A stretch of 36,514 nucleotides of DNA from Temnopleurus reevesii (GCA_036244855.1 BQKZ01000112.1:142776-179289), one strand, 5' to 3'; counted from the first letter of the stretch, positions 21,904 to 31,504 are shown. Numbers and translations: made by a program. The notes: a model not told the origin generated them from the sequence alone.

Positions 21904-22400
21904 TATTTGGTTCTTTTTCTTCTCATTCTTCTTCTTTTTTGTTAGTTTTTCTACTTCTTCTTCTTCCTATTTTTTTCTCCGTCTTATTTCTTCTTCTTCT
22001 TCTTCTTCTTCTTCTTCTTCTTCTTCTTCTTCTTCTTCTTCTTCTTTTCTCCTCCTTGTTATCCACTCCTTCATCATCATCGTCGTCTTCTTCTTATTCT
22101 TCATTATAATTGCTTTCAAACTTATGTAGTTTTTCTTCTTCTCCCCATTCTTACTCCTTAGCTTCGACTTTTTCACTTTTTGTCGTTATTCTTCCTTCCC
22201 GCTTTGTTCTCTTCTTGTTTATTTATGTTCTTCTTCTCTTCCGTCTTCCATTTCCACATTTTCTTCATCTTCTGCTTTTTCTTTTTCGCCTGCTTCCTCT
22301 TCCTCTACTTTTATATCCTCCTCTTCTTATTATTTCCTCTCGAGTTATTCTTCGTATTCGCCTTCTTTGTTTTCATTTTCTTCTTACTATCCCCAACGAA
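21904..22400. repeat. TTC-rich polypyrimidine tract
   Basis: The plus strand is dominated by TTC triplets, with a pure (TTC)n core at about 21988-22044 and a degenerate continuation to about 22400. Ser/Phe/Leu-rich and, on the other strand, poly-Glu frames follow from the repeat. The complementary GAA-rich tract lies at 24770-26125 on the same strand. Confidence 0.93.
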
Positions 22401-22775
22401 CAACAAAAAGTATACGAAAACTAGGAAAAAAGAGGGATTTTACATTTATCATGAGACCGTAGAATGCTTATATCCCTGTAATTTGTTCAATCAACTGCTT
22501 AGGGTAATTATACAAGCACATAAAAAGGACAATTGTAGATATAATGGTTTTCACGACAAAGGGACGACTGACAAAATGTGACGAAACATAAAGATAAAAA
22601 ACCTCTGAATTACATGAAAGAGGCAAACTTTCATCAGGCTTGTAGCTGGGCAAACACCAACATTAGTTCTTGCATGGTTTATGTTGGTGTAAGCACAGTG
22701 TAAGCCCTCTAGGTATACGAGGTGGTGGTTGAGGCGCTAGGCGATGGAGAAATGGGTCACAAGANTTGCATCCCT
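22400..22775. other. Unique sequence with one ambiguous base
   Basis: I see no gene. An unresolved base (n) is at 22765, just before the palindromic minisatellite. An inverted motif ACACCAACAT / ATGTTGGTGT occurs at about 22655-22692. Confidence 0.5.
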
Positions 22776-22927
22776 GGGGTACAAATGTGTTCCAATAGGG
22801 TACAAACTTGTACCCTTGGTTGGGGTACAAAATTGCACCTCACATTTAGGGTTCAAACTTGTACCCTATAGGGTTCACCCGGTGTTACATGGGATTGTAC
22901 CCCTAGGGGTGCAAAGTTGTACCCTAA
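22776..22927. repeat. Palindromic minisatellite, about seven degenerate units of GGGTACAA-N2-TTGTACCC
   Basis: Seven units are visible, each an inverted repeat of about 18-19 bp separated by 2-9 bases of spacer. The clearest is GGGTACAAACTTGTACCC (22798-22815). Others start at 22776, 22822, 22849, 22871, 22891 and 22906 and carry a few substitutions; the sixth is short. Each unit can form its own small hairpin, and neighbouring arms can also pair with each other. A 63-codon frame across it reads a repeated Gly/Val/Cys-containing peptide but begins before the ambiguous base and is probably incidental. Confidence 0.85.
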
Positions 22928-22929
22928 TT

Positions 22930-24005
22930 TCTTAATGTGAAGAAATAAGAGAAAACAGACAAAATAACCCAACAAAATGTAAGATATAGCAAAACTGATG
23001 AAAATTAAAAACTAAATCCGATTTCAAAGAGCAAAGAGCAAACATTTGTTAATTTCCTGCAAAAAATATGGGGGATGAAAGTTAGACCGCAAACCTAAAT
23101 AAAAGAATTTAGATACCCCAACAACTCTTTTTTTTTTAAATACTGGCGGAATCAAGCCATTGTCGTTTCAAAAGATATACGAGTAATATATATTTTCATA
23201 CAAATTAAATGCTTTCATCACAAGTGAATGGATGAGAGCGTGGTTATTGTTGTCATCTTTACTCTCACCTGTACCTCTGTATAGCTGTTGACTTATACAC
23301 ATTTTTATTTTGACACCATATTCTGTAACGGTTTGCATCTTTGCGTATCTCATTTGATATATCAAGCAGTAACAATTAGGCAAATTGATTCAAGAACCAT
23401 ACTGAAATACCTATGAAGAAGTGTTTCATGCTTTATATCAGCAACATTACATATCCCAGTAAGTGTAAACGTTGCCTAAGGCACCTCTCTCATTGCGGTT
23501 TACTTCCGACTTATATGAAAATAGTACCTCTACCACTTTCACCCTCTCAATATCACGGTCACCATTAAGGAGTCTTTGTCCTTATGTAGGGGTCACCTAA
23601 CGTTTAGATAGGGTAATAATGGGTGCCTTGAGGGGTGTAATAGCTTAGTGGTACTGGTAGACATGTCTGTGTGGTGGAGTTTGAAAACTTTGTAGAAGGA
23701 TCCCGTGGTATATATTTTTTGCAGTTGCTTCCACAAAAACATTAGAATAAAAAGAGGGATCACGAGCACTTTAAATTGAAAAGTTATATTTCATAATTCA
23801 ATACCCTCGCAATTAATTGAATATTTCCACACACATTTGAAATTGAATTTTTTTAATAGATTCGATTTCAGTTGATAAGTAGTAAACGATTTTTATCACA
23901 AATTTTGTTGTGGTTTAAGATGAAAGATTCACACCGATTTTTTGGTATACGATACATAAATTTGGCGTCAGTTTGATCTATATGCGTCACGATATAGGAC
24001 ATAAA
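22930..24005. other. Unique AT-rich sequence, weak tRNA-like trace
   Basis: No gene is visible. TAGCTTAGTGGTA at 23641-23653 fits an A-box, and GGAGTTTGAAAAC at about 23676-23688 is a poor B-box. This could be an eroded tRNA-derived SINE but is too weak to call. Confidence 0.4.
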
Positions 24006-24191
24006 AAATGGCCGACTCACACCTTGCGATTTCAGCCTGCAGTGGTAGAACGTTTTTGAAAATTAAAAACGCTACCCGAGCGCATAGTATACGCAGATCA
24101 GATGATGGACTGACGTTAGGCTTGCGCTCAAGGAGCGTACGCAGAACGTCAGCCAACGTGTGACTTGCGCAAAGATGTGAGTTGGCCTTTA
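24006..24191 (+). mobile_element. Foldback element, family A copy 2 (right arm shortened)
   Basis: The left end TGGCCGACTCACACCTTGCG and right end AAGATGTGAGTTGGCC are complementary family ends. The inner hairpin is well kept: CTGACGTTAGGCTTGCGCTC followed by AAGGAGCGTACGCAGAACGT. Compared with the ~255 bp copies, about 70 bp of the right arm is missing between GTGACTTGCGC and AAAGATGTGAG, giving 186 bp. The 83-codon minus-strand frame across it is an artefact. Confidence 0.85.
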
Positions 24192-24765
24192 CCATGATAT
24201 CATTACATATTACGTACACACAATCGAAATAAACACAATCTTCAAGTCGTTGAACTTGATAAAAATGTGAAAACTAAGAAAATTGAATATTTCTTTCCTC
24301 GGGGATAGCCATTGAGTCTTCTGGTACGCCCCATCCGATCTCCATTGTGCTATTGTTCCTGAATATTGAAAGCAAGTTATATTCCCCTTGTTTTTTCTAT
24401 TCCCTTTCCTCAATTTTCGCCCCCTCTCCAACCCTTGCTTGGATGACTGAAGTAAGCGGAAGGATCGGATAGAACACTTGTCCTTGGTCTGCTCATTTTA
24501 CACTCTTAACTTCAACTCCTAGAGCTCTAGAATAATACCAGCGAGATTTCAAAAGACTTTCCATGCCCCCACCCCCTTCCGCAATCAAAGTGGTCTACAT
24601 GAGAACGACAACATACGACCCTCAACCATCATGCCCATATTGATAAAGTTTTTAATATTAATACATAAGAACCCTCTCCACGAGCCACCCCCCCACTTAC
24701 TCGTATAGCTCTCCCACAAAGCTTCTTGGGCGGAGCGGATTCTAGTTCTTGATCGGTGAGAGATG
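24192..24765. other. Unique sequence
   Basis: I see no gene. A short C-rich patch (CCCCCACCCCCTTCC) lies near 24566. Confidence 0.55.
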
Positions 24766-24769
24766 CTGA

Positions 24770-26079
24770 CGTTTAGAAGAAGAGGATGAAAAAGAAAATC
24801 ATGGAGTAGGAGGAGAAGAGAATTAAGAAGGAGAAGGAGGATAAAAAATATGAAAAAGAAGAAGAGGAAGAAGAAAAAGGAGAAAGAGAAGAAAAAATGA
24901 GAAGGAGGAGGAGGAGAGTATGTACAAGAAGAAGAAGAAGAAGAAGAAGAAGAAGAAGAAGAAGGGAACAAGAAAGAAGAAAAAGAAGGAGAAGAAGAAG
25001 AGGAAGGAGAAGGAGAATAAAAGGAAGGAGAGGAAGAAGAGAAAGGAGAAGGGAACGAAAAAAGTAAAAGTAGGAGAGGAAGAAGAGGAAGGAGAAGGAG
25101 AAGAAAAAACGAGGAAGAGGAGAATAAGTAGAAGAAGAAGAAAACGAAAAAAAAAAAAGAAAACGAAGGAGAGGAAAAGGAAGAAGAAGATGGAGGAGAA
25201 AGAGGAGGTGAAGAAGAATAACAAGATAAAACAATAAAATAAGGAGGAGGAGGGTGATTGAGAAGGAAAAGATGATAATGGAAATGACAAAATAGAAGAA
25301 GAAAAGTAAGGTGCTATAGAAGCTGAAGAATGAGAAGAAGAAGAAAGAGTTATGTAACAATGGTAAGACAGTTCATAAAAGCGCATCATACCTTTGAAAA
25401 GAGTCCCAATGCGCTTAGATATTCCGATGTAAAAATATAATAAGCTCTAGATGGAGAAAAGAAGAAGAAGCAGGAGTGAAAGGAGACGAAGGAGAAGAAG
25501 AAGAAGAAGAAGAAGAAGAAGAAGAAGAAGAAGAAGAAGAAGAAAAGAAGAGGAAGAAGAAGTGCAAACTTCCCTCTGTTAAACACCCCCCCCCCCNAAA
25601 AGAGAATGAAGAAGAAGAAAATGAAGGAGGAGAAGGAGAAGAAAAAGAAGGAGAGGAAGAAGAAAAAGGAGGAGGAGGGAACGAAAAAGAAGAAAAGAAG
25701 AAGAGGAAGAAGAGGAATGAGAATGAGAAGAAAAAACGAGGAGGAGGAGAATAAGTACAAGAAGAAGAATAAGAAGGAAACGAAAAAAGAAGAAGAAGAT
25801 GGAGGAGGTGAAGAAGAAGAAGAAGAAGAAGAAGAAGTGAAAGAAGAAGAAGAAGAGGGAAAGGACTAAATAAAAGAAGAAAATTAAAGTGCTAGAGACG
25901 CTGAAGAATGAGAAGAAGAAGAAGAAGAAGAAGAAAGAGATATGTAATGATAGTAAGACAGTTCTTATTCAGCGCATCATACCTTTGAAAAAAGGTCATA
26001 ATGCGCTTAGATATTCCGATGTAAAAATATAATAAGCTCTAGATGGAGAAAAGAAGAAGAAGCAGAAGTGGAGGGAGAA

Positions 26080-26125
<46 letters not shown>
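24770..26125. repeat. ~1.35 kb GAA/GGA polypurine tract containing a tandem duplication
   Basis: The plus strand is almost pure purine, with (GAA)n cores at about 24925-24962, 25494-25544, 25815-25836 and 26080-26124. A larger unit is duplicated. The non-simple segment at about 25372-25475 (CGCATCATACCTTTGAAAA, ATGCGCTTAGATATTCCGAT, ATAAGCTCTAGATGGAG) recurs at about 25963-26066. The block GTGCAAACTTC(C/T)CTCTGTTAA recurs at 25562 and 26125. The offset is 563-591 bases, varying with microsatellite length. Lys/Glu-rich and Phe/Ser-rich frames across it are artefacts. Confidence 0.93.
25597..25597. other. Ambiguous base at a repeat junction
   Basis: The n directly follows a C run and precedes purine-rich sequence. 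In the duplicate unit the corresponding C-rich stretch (about 26148) continues into non-purine unique DNA, so this is a likely weak point of the assembly. Confidence 0.7.
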
Positions 26126-26126
<1 letters not shown>

Positions 26127-26149
26127 GCAAACTTCTCTCTGTTAAACAA

Positions 26150-26370
26150 CCCCACCCCCATTTTTTTCCCTGGACATCGATAGGAGCACTGAAAATTGTC
26201 GTTCCGCCACCCGCACGCGTTATCCCCGGATCAGGAAGTGTTGATGGGCCGGACTTGAACTTCTGTCAATCTACACTTGTGTTTTCACACTTGTTTTAAA
26301 GTCGAGTTTTCACGCGTGGCACCTATATTTCAAGTCCCTTATCGACGACCTGTATTTCATTCTGTCTTCG
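26150..26370. other. Unique sequence
   Basis: No feature is seen between the purine tract and the next foldback element. Confidence 0.55.
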
Positions 26371-26620
26371 TAATGGCCAGCTCACACCTTTGCGTTTTTA
26401 GCTTGCGTCGTTATGGAAAATTCAAAACGCTCAGTAGACGCACAAATGCACAGGTCATGCGGTGGACTGACGTTTGACGTTCGCACGATGAGCGCAAGCC
26501 GAATGTCAGTTCACCGTCTGATCAGCGTATACAGTGTGTTCGGGGAGCGTTTTTTCATTCTATTTTGTTAATTTTTCGGCTGACGCAATCTAAAAACGCA
26601 AAGATGTGAGTCGGCCTTTA
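26371..26620 (-). mobile_element. Foldback element, family A copy 3 (inverted relative to the others)
   Basis: The ends TGGCCAGCTCACACCTTTGC and TGTGAGTCGGCCTT match the family ends. The interior reads as the reverse complement of copies 1, 2, 4 and 5: GAGCGCAAGCCGAATGTCAG and ATCAGCGTATAC lie in the right arm here but in the left arm elsewhere. The flanks carry TAA on the left and TTAA on the right, compatible with but not proving a 3-bp TAA target duplication. Confidence 0.83.
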
Positions 26621-27235
26621 ACAATGTTGATTTACCTGCATTGGGTATAATGATTACAATTAAGAGGCCATGTCACTCTACAATTTTGTATCTTATTTTG
26701 ATGTTCCATAACGATTAATAAAAGAATGATTAGCCCCAAATTTAATGTTTGTTATTCAGCTATGTGCTAATTTTTACAAGTAAATGTAAAAAAGTTTTGT
26801 GCATCCCATGATTTCACTTGCATATTGAACCAGGTCTGTTATTCTTGTTTTTTTATATTTATGAATTAATTTATTAATTTATCCATCAATTTGTTTATTC
26901 ATCTATTCAATTATCAATTAATTTGTTTTTTTCATCCATTCATTCATTAATTCATACATATTGGTACTTTGGTGTTTTATCAATATGACAGGTTTTATTC
27001 GAGTTATATGAATCCCATATACAGGTATTATGTGTTATTTTTCCTTCTTTCAAAGATTCATATTCACTTTGTAGAGGCACACGAGAAGTTGGATCTTTAT
27101 CAAGCGACCAAATGATGGCGCTCTTTTCATTTAGAGTTTTGAAGCGAACCATTCACGGTTGTCGAGTGCAGCTTAAATGGAGACCCAGAATTCTGAGATT
27201 CATTAGACATCTATAATTCACATAGATCATAGATC
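26620..27235. other. AT-rich sequence with degenerate TTAAT/ATTCATTC repeats
   Basis: The part at about 26855-26960 is a degenerate simple repeat of TTATTAATTT and CATTCATT units. No gene is visible. Confidence 0.55.
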
Positions 27236-27299
27236 ATACGGCCACTCCTCCCACCACCTCCCAACCCCAGTCCCTTCCTGTTCTTTCCTTCTCTTCTTC

Positions 27300-27436
27300 T
27301 CTTCTTCATCATTTTTTTTTTCATTATCTAGGAATATGTTTCTTTTGTCATAGTACCATTATATTATTTATGACTGTATATGTTTGAATTATCAAAAGAA
27401 CTGAAAGATAAAATGATTTGAATTGAATTGAATTGA
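27300..27436 (+). mobile_element. Probable LINE 3' end with GAATT tail
   Basis: A stretch ending AGATAAAATGATTT is followed by a perfect TGAAT tandem tail at 27418-27436. Such short tandem tails mark the 3' ends of several non-LTR retrotransposon families. No coding part is visible and the start is not defined. Confidence 0.45.
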
Positions 27437-27539
27437 AATATGTATTTCTACGGACCAGCATCTTACAAGCACTGCTCCCTGCTGGTTCCAATTTCATTTT
27501 TTTTTGGTTTAATTATTCTCCTTCAATGAATTATCCGTA

Positions 27540-27625
27540 CTTTTAAGTTTAAAATTATTTTCTTATTTGATGTATTGATGAATATTGTTTGGGAAAATGA
27601 AATAAAACAAATCTTGAATCTATGG
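27540..27625 (+). mobile_element. Possible second LINE 3' end
   Basis: TGATGAATATTGTTTGGGAA followed by AATGAAATAAAACAAATC and TTGAATC resembles another retroelement 3' end. This rests on recall of similar sequence, and the boundaries are not visible. Confidence 0.3.
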
Positions 27626-29518
27626 AAAACCCCATGTCTGTAACCAGGACAGGAGTTGCCTGACGCTCACACTAAAAAAATGGTCTGCTCTCCAACAAAG
27701 GAGGGTCCGTTTTAAAAGCCAAGGTCCTTTTGCTTGTTACCAGAAAACGGGTCCACTTTTTAAAGTTTGCATCCGCCCAAAACCCTGGCTACAAGCATAA
27801 TCCCGTCTTCGAAATCTGATAGAACATGAAAAAACCGCATGCAAATATTGTAGATAGTTATTGTCAATAGTTATTATGAATATTGTTAATAGTTATTCAA
27901 GAAATACAATTTTATCAAACGATTTGTTTGTGTGTGATTTTTGCGTGTTTTGCTCGTCAGGTCATTTTTTAATCTGAGGCCTTTTCGAGACCCTTCTTTG
28001 TTTGTGCTCTTTTTCACAGAACTTCAACAATTCCTAAAGCGTCATGTAAAAGACAAGTAGTAACGAATAATATATTGCGCTCGAGTGTCACATGACGTTC
28101 ATAATAATCCGAAAGTATCAAGAATGCAGGAGAGAGTATTTGGGTCCTACATTCATCCAATGAGAGTTAAAAGAAACCCCACTTTTTAAGTGTAATTGCA
28201 ATTAAGTGTCAGTCGACATTGGCCAATCAAGATCATTGTATTTGCCGCTTCTTCTTGAGAATGTATGATGTGAGACATTCAGATTAATCCTTTAAAAATT
28301 GAAATGTTTATTGTAGTTGAAATGTCGATTTATCACAACTTTAAAGAATGCATATCTACTCACGAAATAATTTAACAGTCTGTGGTTAAGCATCTTAACA
28401 ACTAACGGAGACGCGAAAACCACTTCTAAGAGCAACGAAAGAATCCATTTTACTCCTCTTTCTCGCTTTTGTTCTTATTCTGGAGACCTGTTAAGTGCAT
28501 AATGTTCACATTGATGTAAAACGTACTCCAATAAACTTCAGAGCTAAGACTTTCAATGAATAAATCGAGACAGTACAATGAAGAATTGCGTGTTCAACAC
28601 GCAGCCCTACTCGACATATGGACATTAATCATTCCATGGAGACAGTGCGACAAGTATGCGGTGGAAAATTGAAATATCTCCCCCCAATTTGTCGAAATTT
28701 AAACTTGGCAGATTATTTCAAATTACGAAACCATTGCCAAGGACACGGCATATGGATTACGAATACGGGGTCGACCAACCATTTCTGCACTAAGATTCAA
28801 CGTTTTGGGATTCCCCCATAAGTCATAGCCTTGTTTTGCTGATAAATGACAGTTTTGACTAATTCTCAAAACAATGCAAACCGGAGTGGATTGTGTGAAT
28901 CCATTGCCACGGCAGAAGGTGTCTTCAATGCGCACAATTCATTTTTTGAAACCGATACAATCTGCGAATTTGTCGCTTTAATCGTCCATAAAACCGCAAG
29001 CTTATTATATATTTTTCTCTATTTTCTCTCTTTCTCACCACCGTGAAGTCACTGATCATCCTTGTCCTTTCGTCAGCAGTACTCGTGTATCAAGCATTCG
29101 AATGATGTGAGATATGTTGGCTCTGGCACTATCAGACGACGATAGCTAATTCAGAGGCGGATGCGGATCGATACGCACCATTACTTGACGCGAAAATGTG
29201 AGGGAGTTTTTCCCGCCCTTTTTTTCTCACGCCAAGTGTTGAACGTACGTACACCATGATGTTGCGCTAGAAGTTCAAAATCAATAGCCCAAATGTAAAA
29301 AGATGGATTAAAAAAATAATCTGAACCCACCTATTTATCTTCAATGAGCTAGGGGTGCAGATGGATTCGTGAAACACATCGTGATCTGTTATACGTTTAG
29401 AAGGGGTATTAATTATTATACTTGTGTAATTACGTTTTTTTTTTGCAATATTTCCCTTCAATTATGATTTTCTCTTCCTTTAAGCAATATACAGAGCGGC
29501 TTAACTTCCAGAGCAGCT
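27625..29518. other. Unique sequence
   Basis: A short tandem ATAGTTATT repeat lies at about 27856-27898. The segment 28610-28940 has three short overlapping frames on both strands, none recognisable, and contains a kappaB-like GGGATTCCCCC at 28807-28817. No gene is supported. A cis-regulatory role for 28.6-28.9 kb is possible but has only this motif behind it. Confidence 0.45.
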
Positions 29519-29772
29519 TAAAAGCCAACTCACACATTTGCATTTTTAGCCAGCGTCGGCCTAGCGGTTTTGGAAAATGATAACGCTCCCTTGACGGCCA
29601 GTATACGCAGATTAGACGGTGGACTGACGTTCGGCTTGCGCTCAACGATCATCCGATGAGCGTCAGTCCACCGTATATGACCTGCGTCTTTGCGCGTCAA
29701 GGGAGCGTTTTTAATTTTTAAAAACGCTGGGCCGACGCAGGCTAAAAACGCATAGGTGTGAATCGGTATTTA
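29519..29772 (+). mobile_element. Foldback element, family A copy 4
   Basis: This is one of the best-preserved copies. The left arm starts TAAAAGCCAACTCACACATT, and the right arm ends ACGCATAGGTGTGAATCGG. AACGCTCCCTTGACGG in the left arm pairs with CGTCAAGGGAGCG in the right, and GGTGGACTGACG pairs with CGTCAGTCCACC around a central loop near 29640. There is no open frame that can be a transposase. Confidence 0.9.
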
Positions 29773-30185
29773 CGGATAAGATTTTCTATTCAAGTAGTAG
29801 TCAGGTATTTCGTTTCAAAGTTAAACTTTACATTTCAGATTGTTTTCAACCAAAAACAAATAATTGTAAAATACTTACCAATTATGTTCTAGAGATAACT
29901 CGTCACGGTACAAACGAAAAACATTTATTAGTGAAAACACTCCTAGTTTTGACACTTTCTCTTTCAAAACCGGTTTGGATGTTTTAGGGAGAAACAGACT
30001 CAAAGTTTTAGACTCAAATCAAATGAACGACAATCATTTAGAAATTTATAAACTAGTAATATAAATCAAACTAATGCCGAATAAATTTCCTTTTTATAGT
30101 GTTGAGTGCCACATATATTATACAACTTTTTAAAAAGATCGTTCCCAAATAGTATTGACTAAACTCTCAATAAACACAACACGAA
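29773..30185. other. Unique AT-rich sequence
   Basis: I see no gene or repeat. Confidence 0.55.
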
Positions 30186-30199
30186 CGTCATTCCCGCTA

Positions 30200-30537
30200 A
30201 TTAGTATATGATCCGCCCCGAAATCTCAGATCGGCTCAGAAAAACCTGTTACAGTGCCCTAACGTGCATACAAAGTTTTATGGAGAGCGGTCATTCTCTC
30301 ATGCTGCCCCATCACTCTGGAACAATATCCCATATCATTAAAAAAAAACTCACCCACAATATCGAAGTTTAAATCCTCCGTGAAAACCTATCTATTCAAA
30401 AAGCACTGTAAATGACTTTGTCCCAATCGAATAGCATCTTTAATTTCCTACTTTTCATTTCTTAAGCGCATAGAGACGCAATGGCAGTAATATGCGCTAT
30501 ATAAGCAACGTGTTTATTATTATTATTATTATTATTA
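30200..30537 (+). mobile_element. CR1/L2-like non-LTR retrotransposon remnant, C-terminus and 3' tail
   Basis: Translation from 30279 gives YGERSFSHAAPSLWNNIP, a conserved string just downstream of the reverse transcriptase domain in CR1/L2-like LINE proteins. A frame shift near the A8 run at about 30340 leads into a Ser/Lys-rich stretch, then KTYLFKKHCK and a stop at 30413-30415, as in the family. An untranslated end follows with AAGCGCATAGAGACGCAATG and GCGCTATATAAGCAACGTG, and the element finishes in an ATT tail (30515-30536). A stop and frameshifts make it dead. The upstream reverse transcriptase is absent or unrecognisable. Confidence 0.75.
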
Positions 30538-30593
30538 AAAGTATGATAACTTTTAACGGGGAGTGTCCAGTTGCAAAGAATTGCACTCCCCTG

Positions 30594-30971
30594 TTATGCT
30601 ACTTTCGAGTAGGATGGAATGATTTTGCTGTTGTGTTTAGTTTCAGAAAATGACCCTATCTCAAAACCCTCGCATTTGTTAATTTGCTTATGATCCTCAC
30701 TGACTCGCTCTTTGAATATCGCGATATCGATTTTTATTTTAGGAAACAATGATAATGTGTTGATTGGACCTTTTGCACCAGATTGTATTTGTTGATCAAA
30801 TGTTCGTTTCGCGTGTTGTGATCTAAGGGATGCACACGCACTACCAATCGACCATGCAAAGTGTGACGGACATATGCTATTTTTTTTTGGAAGAGCACTC
30901 CTAATCAATACAAAAGTCATGTGTGTTCTTATAGGCCCTGCTGTCCTTATCACATCAGAGGCCTGTAACAT
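30594..30971 (-). CDS. Open reading frame of 125 codons, unrecognised (probably chance)
   Basis: This minus-strand frame lies between the LINE remnant and a small foldback element and overlaps the latter at its start. The peptide has no signal peptide, membrane segment or motif that I recognise. It reads through an A/T homopolymer (30880-30888). I list it because it is the longest frame outside simple repeats and foldback arms on this side of the window. Confidence 0.1.
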   Translation of the reverse strand: MLQASDVIRTAGPIRTHMTFVLIRSALPKKNSICPSHFAWSIGSACASLRSQHAKRTFDQQIQSGAKGPINTLSLFPKIKIDIAIFKERVSEDHKQINKCEGFEIGSFSETKHNSKIIPSYSKVA

Positions 30972-31088
30972 AAAAGATGCAATTAAACTTACGATAAGTA
31001 TATATCGTAAGTCTATGGCAAAACTTGTACAATGGAGATACGATTAATTGCAAAATTTATCGTACCTCTTTAATGTTACAGGCATCAG
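30957..31088. mobile_element. Small foldback (MITE-like) element, family D
   Basis: The terminal inverted repeats read GCCTGTAACATAAAAGATGC on the left and, as complement, GCCTGTAACATTAAAGAGG on the right. Inside lies a perfect inner hairpin, ACTTACGATA...TATCGTAAGT (30987-31012). ATTAATTGC and GCAATTAAA near the arms pair as well. The element is ~130 bp and non-coding. It ends about 100 bases before a family A copy. Confidence 0.75.
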
Positions 31089-31191
31089 GATAGAGTGCAT
31101 TGATGGAAGTTCATGCTTGACCAACACTTGAAAGCTTGAAAGCTTCAAGTTGAGAAATAAAAAAGTTATGGTTGTATGACGGATCGATTTT

Positions 31192-31453
31192 TAAGCCTGC
31201 GTCACACCTTTGCGTTTTAGCCTGCATCGGCCGAGCGTTTTTGGAAATTAAAAACGCTCCCTTGACGGACAGCATACGCAGTTCAGACGATGGACTGACG
31301 TTCGGCTTGTGCTCAAGGAGCGTACGACGAGCGTCAGTCCACCGCATGACCTGCGTCAGACTTTGTGCGTCAACCTGGTCAAGGGAGCGTTTTTAATTTC
31401 CAAAAACGCTGGGCCGACGCATGCTTGAAACGCAAACTGTGACGCAGGCTTTA
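31192..31453 (+). mobile_element. Foldback element, family A copy 5
   Basis: The outer ends AAGCCTGCGTCACA and TGTGACGCAGGCTTT are perfectly complementary. Next come GCCGAGCGTTTTTGGAAATT and AAAAACGCTCCCTTGACGGA, both repeated as complements in the right arm. GATGGACTGACGTTCGGCTT and ACGAGCGTCAGTCCACCGCA enclose the centre. At about 262 bp it is the longest copy, with small insertions such as CAACCTGGT near 31371. Frames at 31111-31347 and 31172-31396 are artefacts of the arms. Confidence 0.9.
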
Positions 31454-31504
31454 GGATACCGTAGTTTAGATCTAAACGATAAGTCTCTATAATTTTCGGA
31501 ATTT

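Noticed and set aside
22776..22927. CRISPR array
   Set aside because: Repeats are degenerate palindromes with spacers of 2-9 bases in an animal-like genome, unlike the regular spacers of CRISPR.
22744..22935. Repeat-protein frame of 63 codons
   Set aside because: It crosses an ambiguous base and simply translates a palindromic minisatellite. There is no evidence of coding.
24585..25869. Long Phe/Ser- and Lys/Glu-rich frames, up to 195 codons
   Set aside because: They are artefacts of the GAA/TTC polypurine tract.
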